This document shows, in pieces, positions 1 to 7,700 of a stretch of 14,472 nucleotides of DNA. The position numbers and the translations under genes are program-made. Numbering within the stretch: the stretch's first letter is position 1; every line of letters begins with the position of its first letter. Where the stretch lies: positions 1-14,472 of the forward strand of contig JBFMGS010000050.1 of NCBI GenBank assembly GCA_040752635.1, in the 5' to 3' direction. Below the pieces are notes generated by a model. That model made no database searches and had not been told where the DNA came from. It was given only the letters and a program-made list of their open reading frames with translations. Source of the DNA: JBFMGS01 sp040752635. GTDB lineage: Bacteria; Bacillota; SHA-98; UBA4971.

Positions 1-24
1 GTTCAAATCCCTCCGGGCGCGCCA
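1..24 (+). tRNA. 3' end of a tRNA, probably tRNA-Arg (partial)
   Basis: The first 24 bases read as the 3' end of a tRNA cut by the window edge: the closing G of the T stem, the T loop TTCAAAT, the 3' strand of the T stem CCCTC, a seven-base acceptor strand CGGGCGC, discriminator G and an encoded CCA. The matching 5' acceptor strand would be GCGCCCG, which is common in bacterial tRNA-Arg. The anticodon lies outside the window, so the identity is an inference. An intrinsic terminator follows 10 bases downstream. Confidence 0.75.
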
Positions 25-34
25 GGTTTGACTG

Positions 35-66
35 GGGCTTTGCTAATTAGCAGAGCCCTGTTTTTG
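35..66 (+). terminator. Intrinsic terminator of the tRNA transcript
   Basis: A 10-bp stem (GGGCTTTGCT at 35-44 with AGCAGAGCCC at 49-58, one G-T wobble) with loop AATT is followed by TGTTTTTGTG. This is a textbook rho-independent terminator directly after the tRNA. Confidence 0.85.
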
Positions 67-143
67 TGTCCGTGGCAATCCTGGGGCAGTCTGTGCGGAA
101 AACGCCTGCCAGGATGGGCTGTCGTTTTGTCTGCTCTCGTAGT

Positions 144-281
144 CTGGCGTTTGACAGCGATCTCTGTAAGTCCCGCCCGTGCTGGATCTGTCACGTGGCA
201 CAACTTCGGGGGTCAGAAATACTCAGAGCCTCTCAGCCTTACAGTCACGGTGGATGGCAATTGCTGGCTGTCAAACGCCAG
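144..281. repeat. 138-bp segment bounded by 15-bp perfect inverted repeats
   Basis: CTGGCGTTTGACAGC at 144-158 is the exact reverse complement of GCTGTCAAACGCCAG at 267-281. Inside lies a second inverted pair, CTGTAAG (164-170) and CTTACAG (238-244). Recognisable solute-binding-protein coding sequence starts at base 282, directly after the right arm. A small non-autonomous element (MITE-like) or a structured RNA would both give this pattern. No clear target-site duplication is visible at the edges and no open frame of note lies inside. Confidence 0.45.
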
Positions 282-518
282 GATGAAGGGACCCTGACGC
301 CCTACACGTATGTGATGGGCTATCCGGGGTTCGAGTTCGTAATGCTGGTATACGACGCTCTTTTCATAATGGACAAGAACAACGTGGCCCAGCCATGGCT
401 TGCTGAAAGTTACACGGTCAGCGAAGACGCAAGAACCTGGGAGGTGACCTTGAGAAAGAACGTCAAGTTCCAGGACGGCGCGGCATTGACCACGGCCGAT
501 GTAGCGTCATACTGGTGA
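264..518 (+). pseudogene. Fragment of a family-5 ABC solute-binding protein
   Basis: Read in the frame that ends at the TGA at 516-518, this stretch encodes a segment typical of the N-terminal lobe of SBP_bac_5 (peptide/nickel/oligosaccharide-binding) proteins: EGTLTPYTYVMGYPGFEF, then VYDALFIMDKNN, AQPWLAESYTVSED, RTWEVTLRKNVKFQDG and a final LTTADV. In full-length proteins of about 500-600 residues this lies roughly 30-110 residues from the mature N-terminus. Here no signal peptide is joined to it, and the frame stops right after the DV that normally continues into a long domain. Upstream sequence (66-263) shows no binding-protein homology in this frame. It is a remnant, not a working gene. 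The family call is firm and the ligand unknown. Confidence 0.75.
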
Positions 519-577
519 TCCCTTTCCTGCCGCTCATGATATTGCTGTCAGCGTATCTGGGCTCTGAATTTCCTTGA
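503..577 (+). pseudogene. Possible DppC-type permease fragment
   Basis: In a different frame from the binding-protein remnant, 503-577 reads SVILVIPFLPLMILLSAYLG and then stops. This hydrophobic stretch resembles a membrane segment of OppC/DppC-type permeases, the usual neighbours of family-5 binding proteins. The two fragments would then be what is left after a large deletion that joined the binding-protein gene to a permease gene near base 510. The match is short and made from memory, so this is tentative. Its stop codon lies inside the -35 box of the next promoter. Confidence 0.3.
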
Positions 578-591
578 CAGTTGGCGTCAAG
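573..591. promoter_or_regulatory. Candidate operator palindrome over the nad promoter
   Basis: CTTGAC (573-578), seven bases, then GTCAAG (586-591) form a perfect 6-bp inverted repeat that covers the -35 box and half of the spacer. This is where a repressor of NAD synthesis genes would bind. NiaR (YrxA), NadQ and NrtR are known regulators of such operons, but the sequence alone does not say which, and part of the symmetry may come by chance from the -35 box. Confidence 0.35.
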
Positions 592-602
592 TCACGTATC
601 AT
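574..602 (+). promoter_or_regulatory. Sigma-A type promoter of the nad operon
   Basis: TTGACA at 574-579 and TATCAT at 597-602 are separated by exactly 17 bases. The -35 is perfect and the -10 matches TATAAT at four of six positions. Transcription would start near 609, about 30 bases before the nadA start, leaving a short leader with the ribosome site AAGGTGG at 622-628. No terminator lies between this promoter and nadA. Confidence 0.75.
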
Positions 603-638
603 CTCAACAAGAAAACGGTATAAGGTGGCTGGGCAGGA

Positions 639-1577
639 TTGCCTTGCAGCGTAGAGATATCACGCGAAGCTGAAACGGCGAGCATCATGGAGAAAGTGCG
701 CCGCCTAAAGAAGGAAAGAAATGCCATCATCCTCGCGCACAACTATCAGGTCGGCGAGGTCCAGGATGTAGCGGATTTCGTGGGCGATTCTTTCGGGCTG
801 AGCCAGATAGCCGCAAGAACGGATGCCGAAGTTATCGTCCTCTGTGGAGTCCGCTTCATGGCGGAGAGCGCCGCGATATTGGCGCCTGACAAAGTGGTGA
901 TACTGCCTTCCATAGATGCTGGATGCCCAATGGCAGACATGGTCACTCGTGAATCGTTGCTGGAAAGGAAAAGGAGTCTGCCAGGCGTGCCAGTTGTCTG
1001 TTATGTGAATTCTTCGGCGGAGGTCAAGGCGGAAAGCGACATATGCTGCACTTCATCGAATGCCGTACGAATCGTGAAATCGCTCACCGAGGATGCCGTG
1101 TTATTTGTGCCTGATGAGAATCTGGGCAGTTGGGTGGCAAGACAGGTCGATAAGAAGGTGATCCTGTGGGAAGGTTATTGTTTGACTCACCAGCGAGTGA
1201 CCCCAGAGGAGGTGCGGAAGGCCAGAGCAGCCCATCCTGACGCGGTTGTGATGGTACACCCCGAGTGCCGATCGGAGGTTGTGGACCTTGCCGACCTTGT
1301 GTGCAGCACGGAGCAGATGGCTCGCTATGCTCGTGAGTCACGCGCTCACAAGTTCTTGGTGGGGACGGAAATGGGACTCATTTACAAGCTCCAAAAGGAT
1401 AATCCCGAGAAGCAGTTTTATCTTCTTTCGCAGGGCCTCATTTGTCCCAATATGAAGCGGACCAGCCTACGCCATGTCCTGGATGCCCTTACAACTCTTG
1501 AGCCTAGGATAACCGTGCCTGATGAAATCCGAATCAGGGCAAAGAGGGCCCTCGACAGAATGCTGGCTGCGAGTTAG
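639..1577 (+). CDS. nadA: Quinolinate synthase NadA
   Basis: Quinolinate synthase condenses iminoaspartate (from NadB) with dihydroxyacetone phosphate to quinolinate in the cytoplasm, using a [4Fe-4S] cluster. Hallmarks are the N-terminal ERNAIILAHNYQ, GVRFMAESAAIL and the three expected cluster ligands: Cys96 in DAGCPMADM, Cys181 in EGYCLTHQ and Cys269 in ICPNMKRTS. Their spacing of 85 and 88 residues fits the family. The length of 312 residues is normal for the short form. The TTG at 639 is chosen because AAGGTGG lies 10 bases upstream; an ATG at 687 (MEKVRRLKKERN) is the main alternative and would also give a full domain. It is first in an operon with nadB (26 bases downstream) and nadC. 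The function is very secure; only the start is uncertain. Confidence 0.97.
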   Translation: MPCSVEISREAETASIMEKVRRLKKERNAIILAHNYQVGEVQDVADFVGDSFGLSQIAARTDAEVIVLCGVRFMAESAAILAPDKVVILPSIDAGCPMADMVTRESLLERKRSLPGVPVVCYVNSSAEVKAESDICCTSSNAVRIVKSLTEDAVLFVPDENLGSWVARQVDKKVILWEGYCLTHQRVTPEEVRKARAAHPDAVVMVHPECRSEVVDLADLVCSTEQMARYARESRAHKFLVGTEMGLIYKLQKDNPEKQFYLLSQGLICPNMKRTSLRHVLDALTTLEPRITVPDEIRIRAKRALDRMLAAS

Positions 1578-1603
1578 GGATATGAGTCAGGCAAGATGGA
1601 GAT

Positions 1604-3367
1604 ATGCAGATGAACCGCAGATATCTGGTAAACTTCCGAGCGAGAGATCTCGATCATGCTGAAACAGACATTGTAGTTGTCGGAAGCGGCATCTCTGGAT
1701 TATTTGCGGCCCTGACGTTGGCTACGAAGGACTATAGGGTTATTCTCCTTACAAAGGGTAAGGATGTCGATAGCAATACCTATCATGCTCAGGGAGGGAT
1801 AGCTGCAGCCCTGGGCGATTTTGATTCGCCCGAGCTCCATTTCCGAGACACGATATCCGCAGGTGCCGGCCTCTGTGATCCCGAGGCGGTCAGGCTCATG
1901 GTCGAGGAAGGACCTGAGATGGTCAGAGAGCTGATAGCTTTGGGCGTGGAATTCGACCAAAGCAAGGGAGAGCTGGCTCTGACTCGGGAGGGCGCCCATT
2001 CCCGCAGGCGGATTGCTCATGCGGATGGCGATGCGACAGGGCGGGAGATTGTTGAGACGCTTGGATGCCGGGTAAGACACCTGGGGAACGTAACCTGGCT
2101 TGAAGATACTTTCGCAATTGATATCCTGACTGTAGAAGGCCACGCCTGTGGAGTGCTCGCCTTGCGACTTGGCGAGGGGCTGATCGTTTACCGCAGCCGC
2201 GCAATCATCCTGGCCACGGGGGGATTGGGGAAGATGTTTGAGCATACGACCAATCCCGAGGTGGCAACGGGGGATGGCATGGCCATGGCCCTTCGGGCGG
2301 GTGCCGACCTCATTGACATGGAGTTCATTCAATTCCATCCAACTGTCCTCGATCTTCAAGGGGCGCCGAGGTTTCTCATATCGGAAGCCGTCCGCGGGGA
2401 AGGCGCGGTTCTACTTGATAATCACGGGAAGCGGTTTGCACCTCGCTACCATCCTCTGGGAGAACTAGCTCCGCGAGATGTGGTTGTGCGGGCCATGGTG
2501 ACGGAGATGCGAAAGACGGGAAATCGTAAGCTCTTCCTGGATATGAGGCCTCTGGGCGAAGACCTGATAAAAGAGCGCTTTCCGCACATTTACCGCACCT
2601 GCCTCGAATACGGCCTGGACATTATACGGGAGCCGGTTCCGGTTTCTCCCGCTGTACACTATTGCATGGGTGGTATACATATTGATCTCTGGGGACGCAC
2701 TCGCGTGCCCGGCCTTTTTGCCTGTGGAGAGGTTGCTTGCTCTGGAATTCACGGGGCAAACAGATTGGCGAGTAATTCTCTGCTGGAGGGTATTGTGTTC
2801 GGGAAGCGTGCGGCACTGAAAGCTGCCGAGTATGTTGAGAAAACCTCTTCACTTGCGCTTTTGGTTGACGCCTCGAACCCCGTCAATCATGTCTACTGTA
2901 CATCATATCATTCATCATTTCATGATCCATCGCAAAGAGCTGACCTCATGGCCAAAGTTATGGATGGCCTCAGGAATCTCCGTGATGATGCTTGTAATGA
3001 GGTGATTAGTTCAATCCTCGACCCGGTCGGAGAGCATGAGCCGGATGTAGAGTTCTTTACGGGCTTGCTGAGGCGAGCCATGACGCGTGGAGTCGGGACG
3101 GTGCGTTCCGGGGAGGGGTTATCAGCTCTTCAAAGATTTCTTGAGGCTCTGGCGCCATTACATCATCTCGAGTTCAGGGATGTGGCCGGTCTAGAGCTGC
3201 GGAACATGTTGACATTAGCTGACATTATCGTTAGAGCGGCGCTTGCGAGAAACGAGAGCCGAGGCAGCCATTTCAGAGAGGACTTCCCCCTACCCGACGA
3301 TGAGAAGTGGTTGAAACATCTAAGATGGCGTATTGAAGATGTAGGGGGTGTCATGTTTGCATCTTGA
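1604..3367 (+). CDS. nadB: L-aspartate oxidase NadB
   Basis: This FAD enzyme oxidises L-aspartate to iminoaspartate, the substrate of NadA. The dinucleotide-binding motif VVVGSGISGL is at residues 24-33 and HAQGGIAAAL at 61-70. The catalytic residues known from the E. coli enzyme all have counterparts: Glu129 in LTREGAHSRRR, His245 in QFHPTVLD, Arg291 in RDVVVRA, His352 in HYCMGGIH and Arg387 in GANRLASNSLLEG. A helical flavoprotein C-terminal domain follows. At 587 residues it is somewhat longer than the usual 510-540; the extra length lies mainly in the loop around residues 415-445 and in the tail. ATGs at 1604 and 1610 are both possible. GGAG at 1598-1601 is only 2 bases from the first and 8 from the second, so 1610 may be the true start. 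The end overlaps nadC, suggesting translational coupling. Confidence 0.97.
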   Translation: MQMNRRYLVNFRARDLDHAETDIVVVGSGISGLFAALTLATKDYRVILLTKGKDVDSNTYHAQGGIAAALGDFDSPELHFRDTISAGAGLCDPEAVRLMVEEGPEMVRELIALGVEFDQSKGELALTREGAHSRRRIAHADGDATGREIVETLGCRVRHLGNVTWLEDTFAIDILTVEGHACGVLALRLGEGLIVYRSRAIILATGGLGKMFEHTTNPEVATGDGMAMALRAGADLIDMEFIQFHPTVLDLQGAPRFLISEAVRGEGAVLLDNHGKRFAPRYHPLGELAPRDVVVRAMVTEMRKTGNRKLFLDMRPLGEDLIKERFPHIYRTCLEYGLDIIREPVPVSPAVHYCMGGIHIDLWGRTRVPGLFACGEVACSGIHGANRLASNSLLEGIVFGKRAALKAAEYVEKTSSLALLVDASNPVNHVYCTSYHSSFHDPSQRADLMAKVMDGLRNLRDDACNEVISSILDPVGEHEPDVEFFTGLLRRAMTRGVGTVRSGEGLSALQRFLEALAPLHHLEFRDVAGLELRNMLTLADIIVRAALARNESRGSHFREDFPLPDDEKWLKHLRWRIEDVGGVMFAS

Positions 3368-4223
3368 CCGGCTTCTGATTGAGCCCATTGTGCGGCGGGC
3401 GCTGGAAGAAGACCTGGGATATGGAGATATTACGACCAATAGCATTATTGATGAGAATACCTGGATTGAGGGGTTCTTCATCTTGCGCGAAAAGGCGATC
3501 GTTGCGGGGCAGGCGGTCGTGAATCTGACTTATGAGTTACTGGACGACGAGATTCAGATAACCTGGCTTGAGCAAGAAGGTCGATGGCTCGAGGCCGGCA
3601 CTCGCATCGGAGAGATTCGGGGCCCTGGGAGGCCAATCCTTTCCGGGGAGCGAGTTGCGTTGAACTTTTTGCAGGCAATGTCAGGAATCGCGACTGCCAC
3701 CGCCAGGCTCGTGCACAAGATCGAAGGAACAGGAGCGAAGATTACCGATACCCGCAAGACAACGCCAGGGTTGCGTCTGCTCCAGAAATATGCAGTCACA
3801 GTCGGTGGGGGATACAATCATCGCTTCAATCTGAGCGATGCTGTTTTGATAAAAGATAATCATATTGTTGCTGCAGGTAGCATAGGGGCAGCAGTGGCCA
3901 AAGTGCGTCGAAAGCTTGGCCATACGGTAAAGATAGAGGTTGAAGCAGAAAACGCAAGGGAGGTCGAGGAAGCCTTGGCTGCAGGCGTGGACATAATCAT
4001 GTTGGATAACATGGAACCTCCTCAAATCAAGGAGATGGTGAGACTCATCGGCGGCCGGGCCCAGATAGAGGCCAGCGGCAGGATAAGCGAGACAACTGTT
4101 CGGCAGGTGGCTGACGCAGGGGCGGGCTTCATTTCCGTTGGCGCCATTACTCATTCGGCACCGGGGGTCGACATAAGTTTGGAGGTGACTGGCCTTTCAT
4201 GTCCGGCGTCCGAGCCAGCCTAG
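3357..4223 (+). CDS. nadC: Nicotinate-nucleotide pyrophosphorylase (quinolinate phosphoribosyltransferase) NadC
   Basis: NadC converts quinolinate and PRPP to nicotinate mononucleotide, CO2 and pyrophosphate, completing the pathway started by NadB and NadA. The N-terminal alpha/beta part carries LEEDLGYGDITT. The barrel shows GERVALNFLQAMSGIAT, DTRKTTPGLR, GGGYNHRFNLSDAVLIKDNH (PRPP/quinolinate site), EVEAENAREVEEAL, DIIMLDNM and IEASGRIS, all in the family order. The TTG at 3357 is preferred because AGGGGG at 3343-3348 lies 8 bases before it; the in-frame GTG at 3348 would have no spacer to that ribosome site. The gene starts inside the last codons of nadB. The 288-residue length is typical. 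There is no nifS-type desulfurase gene beside the operon, unlike in Bacillus. Confidence 0.97.
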   Translation: MHLDRLLIEPIVRRALEEDLGYGDITTNSIIDENTWIEGFFILREKAIVAGQAVVNLTYELLDDEIQITWLEQEGRWLEAGTRIGEIRGPGRPILSGERVALNFLQAMSGIATATARLVHKIEGTGAKITDTRKTTPGLRLLQKYAVTVGGGYNHRFNLSDAVLIKDNHIVAAGSIGAAVAKVRRKLGHTVKIEVEAENAREVEEALAAGVDIIMLDNMEPPQIKEMVRLIGGRAQIEASGRISETTVRQVADAGAGFISVGAITHSAPGVDISLEVTGLSCPASEPA

Positions 4224-4308
4224 TACTGCTTTGTCAGATGCGGAACGACGTCCGATTCAGCGGCCCTGATTGCACCGCCGGGCCGGGAAGTCATTGCCGC
4301 GAGTGGCC

Positions 4309-4338
4309 CCAGAACCCCTGAAACCCTGGTGGTTCTGG
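4309..4338. repeat. 8-bp perfect hairpin downstream of nadC
   Basis: CCAGAACC at 4309-4316 pairs exactly with GGTTCTGG at 4331-4338 across a 14-base loop. No T tract follows on the plus strand, so it is not a classical terminator, but it is the first strong stem after nadC and may mark the 3' end of the nad mRNA. Confidence 0.5.
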
Positions 4339-4576
4339 CAGAGGATGCACGCGCGACAGCATGGTTATAGGAAGGGCTGGCGTCGCCAATTCACTACCGA
4401 CACGACGTCTACGAGCCACACCAAGTCTCTCAAGGGTGATAGCACCCGGCAAGGGGATGTGTCTACCCAAGCACTTCCTCCAGAGCCCGGCAGCGTGAAT
4501 GCTCTGTCCTATGGTGTTCGGCAAGGGCTTCCTGTTCAGAGCTTGCCGCGGATGGCAAGCCCTTATAAGTCCCTCG

Positions 4577-4600
4577 TTCGTCGCATACTTCGTCGCATAC
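4577..4600. repeat. Perfect 12-bp tandem duplication
   Basis: TTCGTCGCATAC occurs twice in a row (4577-4588 and 4589-4600) with no mismatch. It is a short local duplication in non-coding DNA with no assigned role. Confidence 0.8.
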
Positions 4601-4635
4601 GCTATGTTGAGGAGGGTTATTAGACACTCTCCAGA

Positions 4636-4656
4636 CGGTCCAATAAACGTGGACCG
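4636..4656. repeat. 7-bp perfect hairpin
   Basis: CGGTCCA (4636-4642) and TGGACCG (4650-4656) pair perfectly around a 7-base loop. It is one of three successive inverted repeats between the two convergent operons. Confidence 0.5.
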
Positions 4657-4660
4657 ATAA

Positions 4661-4694
4661 GTACACCCGCCATTACATACTGGCGTATATGTAC
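4661..4694. repeat. Nested two-part hairpin
   Basis: GTACA (4661-4665) pairs with TGTAC (4690-4694), and inside it CGCCA (4668-4672) pairs with TGGCG (4681-4685). It lies just beyond the presumed terminator of the minus-strand cluster. Confidence 0.4.
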
Positions 4695-4699
4695 ACGAC

Positions 4700-4735
4700 A
4701 CGACTGGCTCCTGAAGCGCAGCAGGAGCCAGTCGT
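4700..4735 (-). terminator. Probable transcription terminator of the minus-strand sugar cluster
   Basis: A 14-bp perfect stem (4700-4713 with 4722-4735, core CGACTGGCTCCTG) closes an 8-base loop only 7 bases after the stop codon of the last minus-strand gene. This is the strongest stem in the gap. Neither strand has a proper T tract next to it, so termination may be inefficient or the stem may mainly protect the mRNA 3' end. Confidence 0.6.
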
Positions 4736-4742
4736 AGACTCA

Positions 4743-7700
4743 TCAGTATACTTCTATCTCTGCAACCCACATGAGATTTGGCCTTTTGGCTGGACCGCCG
4801 CCCTGAGGCTGGAATACTCTGATCTTGTTCGTCTCGATCGGCAAGAACGAGATCGAGCTTGCGGTGACGGTGGTCCTCCATCCCTTATCATCCTCGTGTC
4901 CGTAGATGTCGATCCATTGGGCTCCGTCCCAGTACTGAATGACGTATCGCTGGGAACTCCAGTACTTCTCCCTGTCAAGCGCCCAGTAGATGTCAACCCG
5001 ATGCACGGCCTTCTTTTCTGGCAGATTGATGACAATCCAGTGCTCCGTCGGTATCTCTGCAGAAGCCCAGGCAACTTCGGCCCAGCGCCCCTCCTCGGGC
5101 TGGTCGTTTCTCTCTCCGTCGTTGAGGGGCTTAGAGCTATAGCCAGAGAAGCAACTGTCAACCTCTACAGTTGTTCCAGACTTCGCGAGAGCTAAGTTAG
5201 CCTCACTGCCTGCGGCAGCCTGTGCACTGGAAGCTGCCTCCTTTTGCCTTGTCGCCGCTGCAGTTGCTGGAGGCACCCCGACGACGATAGGTGGGTCTTC
5301 AGGCGGAACATCCTCTGCCGCGGAGAGGCCGAATTTCATGATACGGAGGATATTCGCTACATAGCTCAGGTCGGCTGCTACGCGTCCGTAGGCCAAGGCC
5401 GCCTTGCCCGTCGCCTGCGAAGCTCGCTGTGATAGCTTCCCGGACAGTGCAGCGAGGGAGTCTATGCCAGCCTGTATCTTGTCTGTGTCAGTTCCGAGGC
5501 CCTTTGTGGCCTCCTCTGCAGCGGATATATCCGAGATGATGGCATCTGCTTCGTCTTTCGTGAGCGCGCCGGCGCCGCGGTAGAACGCGACTCTGCTCGC
5601 AAGCTCCTTCAGGGTAACCGTTGCCGCCTCGATTGGATCCCTGTGCGGTGCGATTGCCGGGCTGCGGAAGGGGCCTTCGCCCAGGGCCTGGTAGTAGTCG
5701 TCTTTCATGTGGGCCAGGGCAAACAGGATTATACCCGGCGCACCTTTCTGCCTCACAAGCGATATCTGCTGCAACAGTCGGTCGGGTTCATTCAGCCAGA
5801 CCGCGAGGCCAGGATACATGCACACCCTGTTGCTGCTTGCGTCAAGCGCTTTGTCCACGAGCCGGTCGAGATCGTCCAGGTTCTCGGTGTAGGCCATCGT
5901 GTTAAGGAAGTCAGTATACTGGTTCTCCAGCCAATGCTTCCAGTTTTGCAGCGTGTTCAATCGCGCGTTCCCCGGGTCCGGCACAACCGCGGCCGAGATC
6001 TTGAGGTCTGGCCTGAGGGCCTTGAGTTCTTGCTTGACCCTTTCTACGAAGGAAGTTACGTTGTACTCTCTCCACAGGTGCCATGTAAGCTCTTCTTGCG
6101 TGCCGCGACTGATCTGCTTTGGGTCTATCCCGTACAATGACTGGAATTCGGCCACGGAGTGATCCGAGAAACCGAAGACACCCGCTCCCTGTTCGTTGTA
6201 ACGGATGTAATCGAGGTGGATCCCGTCTACCTTGTACTTGGTGACGATTTCTGTGAATTCATCCATGAGGTAACGCCTTACATCGGGCAGGGTTGGGTTG
6301 AGCCAGGCGGTGCCGTACACCCAACTGGAAAAGATGTTGCCGTCCTTGTCTTTTTCCGCCCAGTCTTGGTGCGCCCTCAGGACCGGCCCCTCGTCGTGCC
6401 AGTAGCCCACGCAGAACACCCAGACCCAGGGGTGCACCTCCATGCCCCGCTTGTGGGCCTCTTCCGCCAGGACCTCCAGGGGATCCTCGGTCCAACTGTC
6501 GAACCTTGGATCCTTCGGCGCGATGGCGCTGCGGTAAATGGCATATCCACGGTAAATCGTCTCCGGATAGATGACGTTCACGTTTATCTTTGCAAGCTGA
6601 TCAAGCATCTTTGCAACGTCCTCGCGGCCGTATAGCTTTGCCAGGGTCCCGTTATCAAGCCAACAGCCGCGGGTTTCGGCGGGTCTGGACTCGATGGTAC
6701 GGTACGCGGCAACCCTCGCCTTACCCGCAGCCGACTGGGCAAGCTCTTCGGCCTTGGTCAGATCACCGCTGCTATATGCGGCTCGCGCGGCCCCCAGGTC
6801 GCTTTTCGCTTGCGCGATCATGGCTTCCGCGTCTCCATAGCAGATGTAGACCAGTTGTTCTCTCGCCTCTGCAAGAGCTCCCTCGGCCTTCTCGATAGCC
6901 TGCCTCGCTTCATCTATCTTCACCTTAGCTGTACTCAGGCTCAAGCCCTCACCTCCCAGAAACTTCACGACGTTTACGATGAACCTCCTCAAGAGATCTT
7001 CCTGGTTCGCTTTGTCGAAGATGCAGTCACCGACGTAGACTGTATTGTCTGTCACGATTATGGCAGCGGCCTGAGGATCGGGCTGGGACTTGGTCTTCTT
7101 GTCAGAATCATACCATTCCCCCAGGACCTTCGCCTGCGGGAGCGCCTCGGCCACGAATGTCATCTCCCTTGTCATGGGGATGAAATCAGGCATACCGTGG
7201 AAGATCGGGTGGCTCGGATCGAGAACCTTGATATACGCGTATCGACCCTTGCCCGCATCCCACCGCACAAGCTTGACCCCGAGGACATCCTCCAATTGCA
7301 GCTTGCCCAGGAACTCGCCATCCTGGGAGCGGGCCGACGTCTCATATGATGTAAAGATCCTGCCCCCTGAGGCAACGAAATCTCCTAGCGCCCGGGCAAT
7401 TTCCTCGGTCATGATGGGGTTACTTGGGAGAACCGCCACTTTGTACTGGAGGAGCTTCCCCTGTTCTACGTCTTCGTCAGAGAGGATCGAAAGCGAGATT
7501 CCTGCTTCCTGCATGGCGAGTTTCACCGAGCGCGTGATCGTGTCATAAGAGGACTGTCCATAGAATTTGCTGGTGAGCGCGCTATCCACAAGGGCAACGC
7601 CTTGTCCCACTTGTTTTCGGTCGGACCGCGAGCTGGCAGGGGCGGCCGCAGTCTGGGTCTGAGTGAGCTGAGAGCCAGTGAGCGGTTCCTGCGGGGTGGG

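Larger units (their letters stand above)
4224..4742. other. Gene-free stretch between nadC and the convergent sugar cluster
   Basis: No frame here is a convincing gene: the longest plus-strand frame (4270-4623) has no ribosome site and a composition rich in Arg, Ser and Pro. The stretch instead carries several inverted repeats (4309-4338, 4636-4656, 4661-4694, 4700-4735) and a 12-bp tandem duplication (4577-4600). Part of it (about 4380-4570) loosely recalls the 5' region of bacterial group II introns, but no reverse transcriptase or domain V is visible. Confidence 0.6.

Noticed and set aside
4270..4623. Plus-strand 117-codon frame after nadC
   Set aside because: There is no ribosome site, the composition is atypical, and it spans a hairpin and a tandem duplication; no family was recognised.
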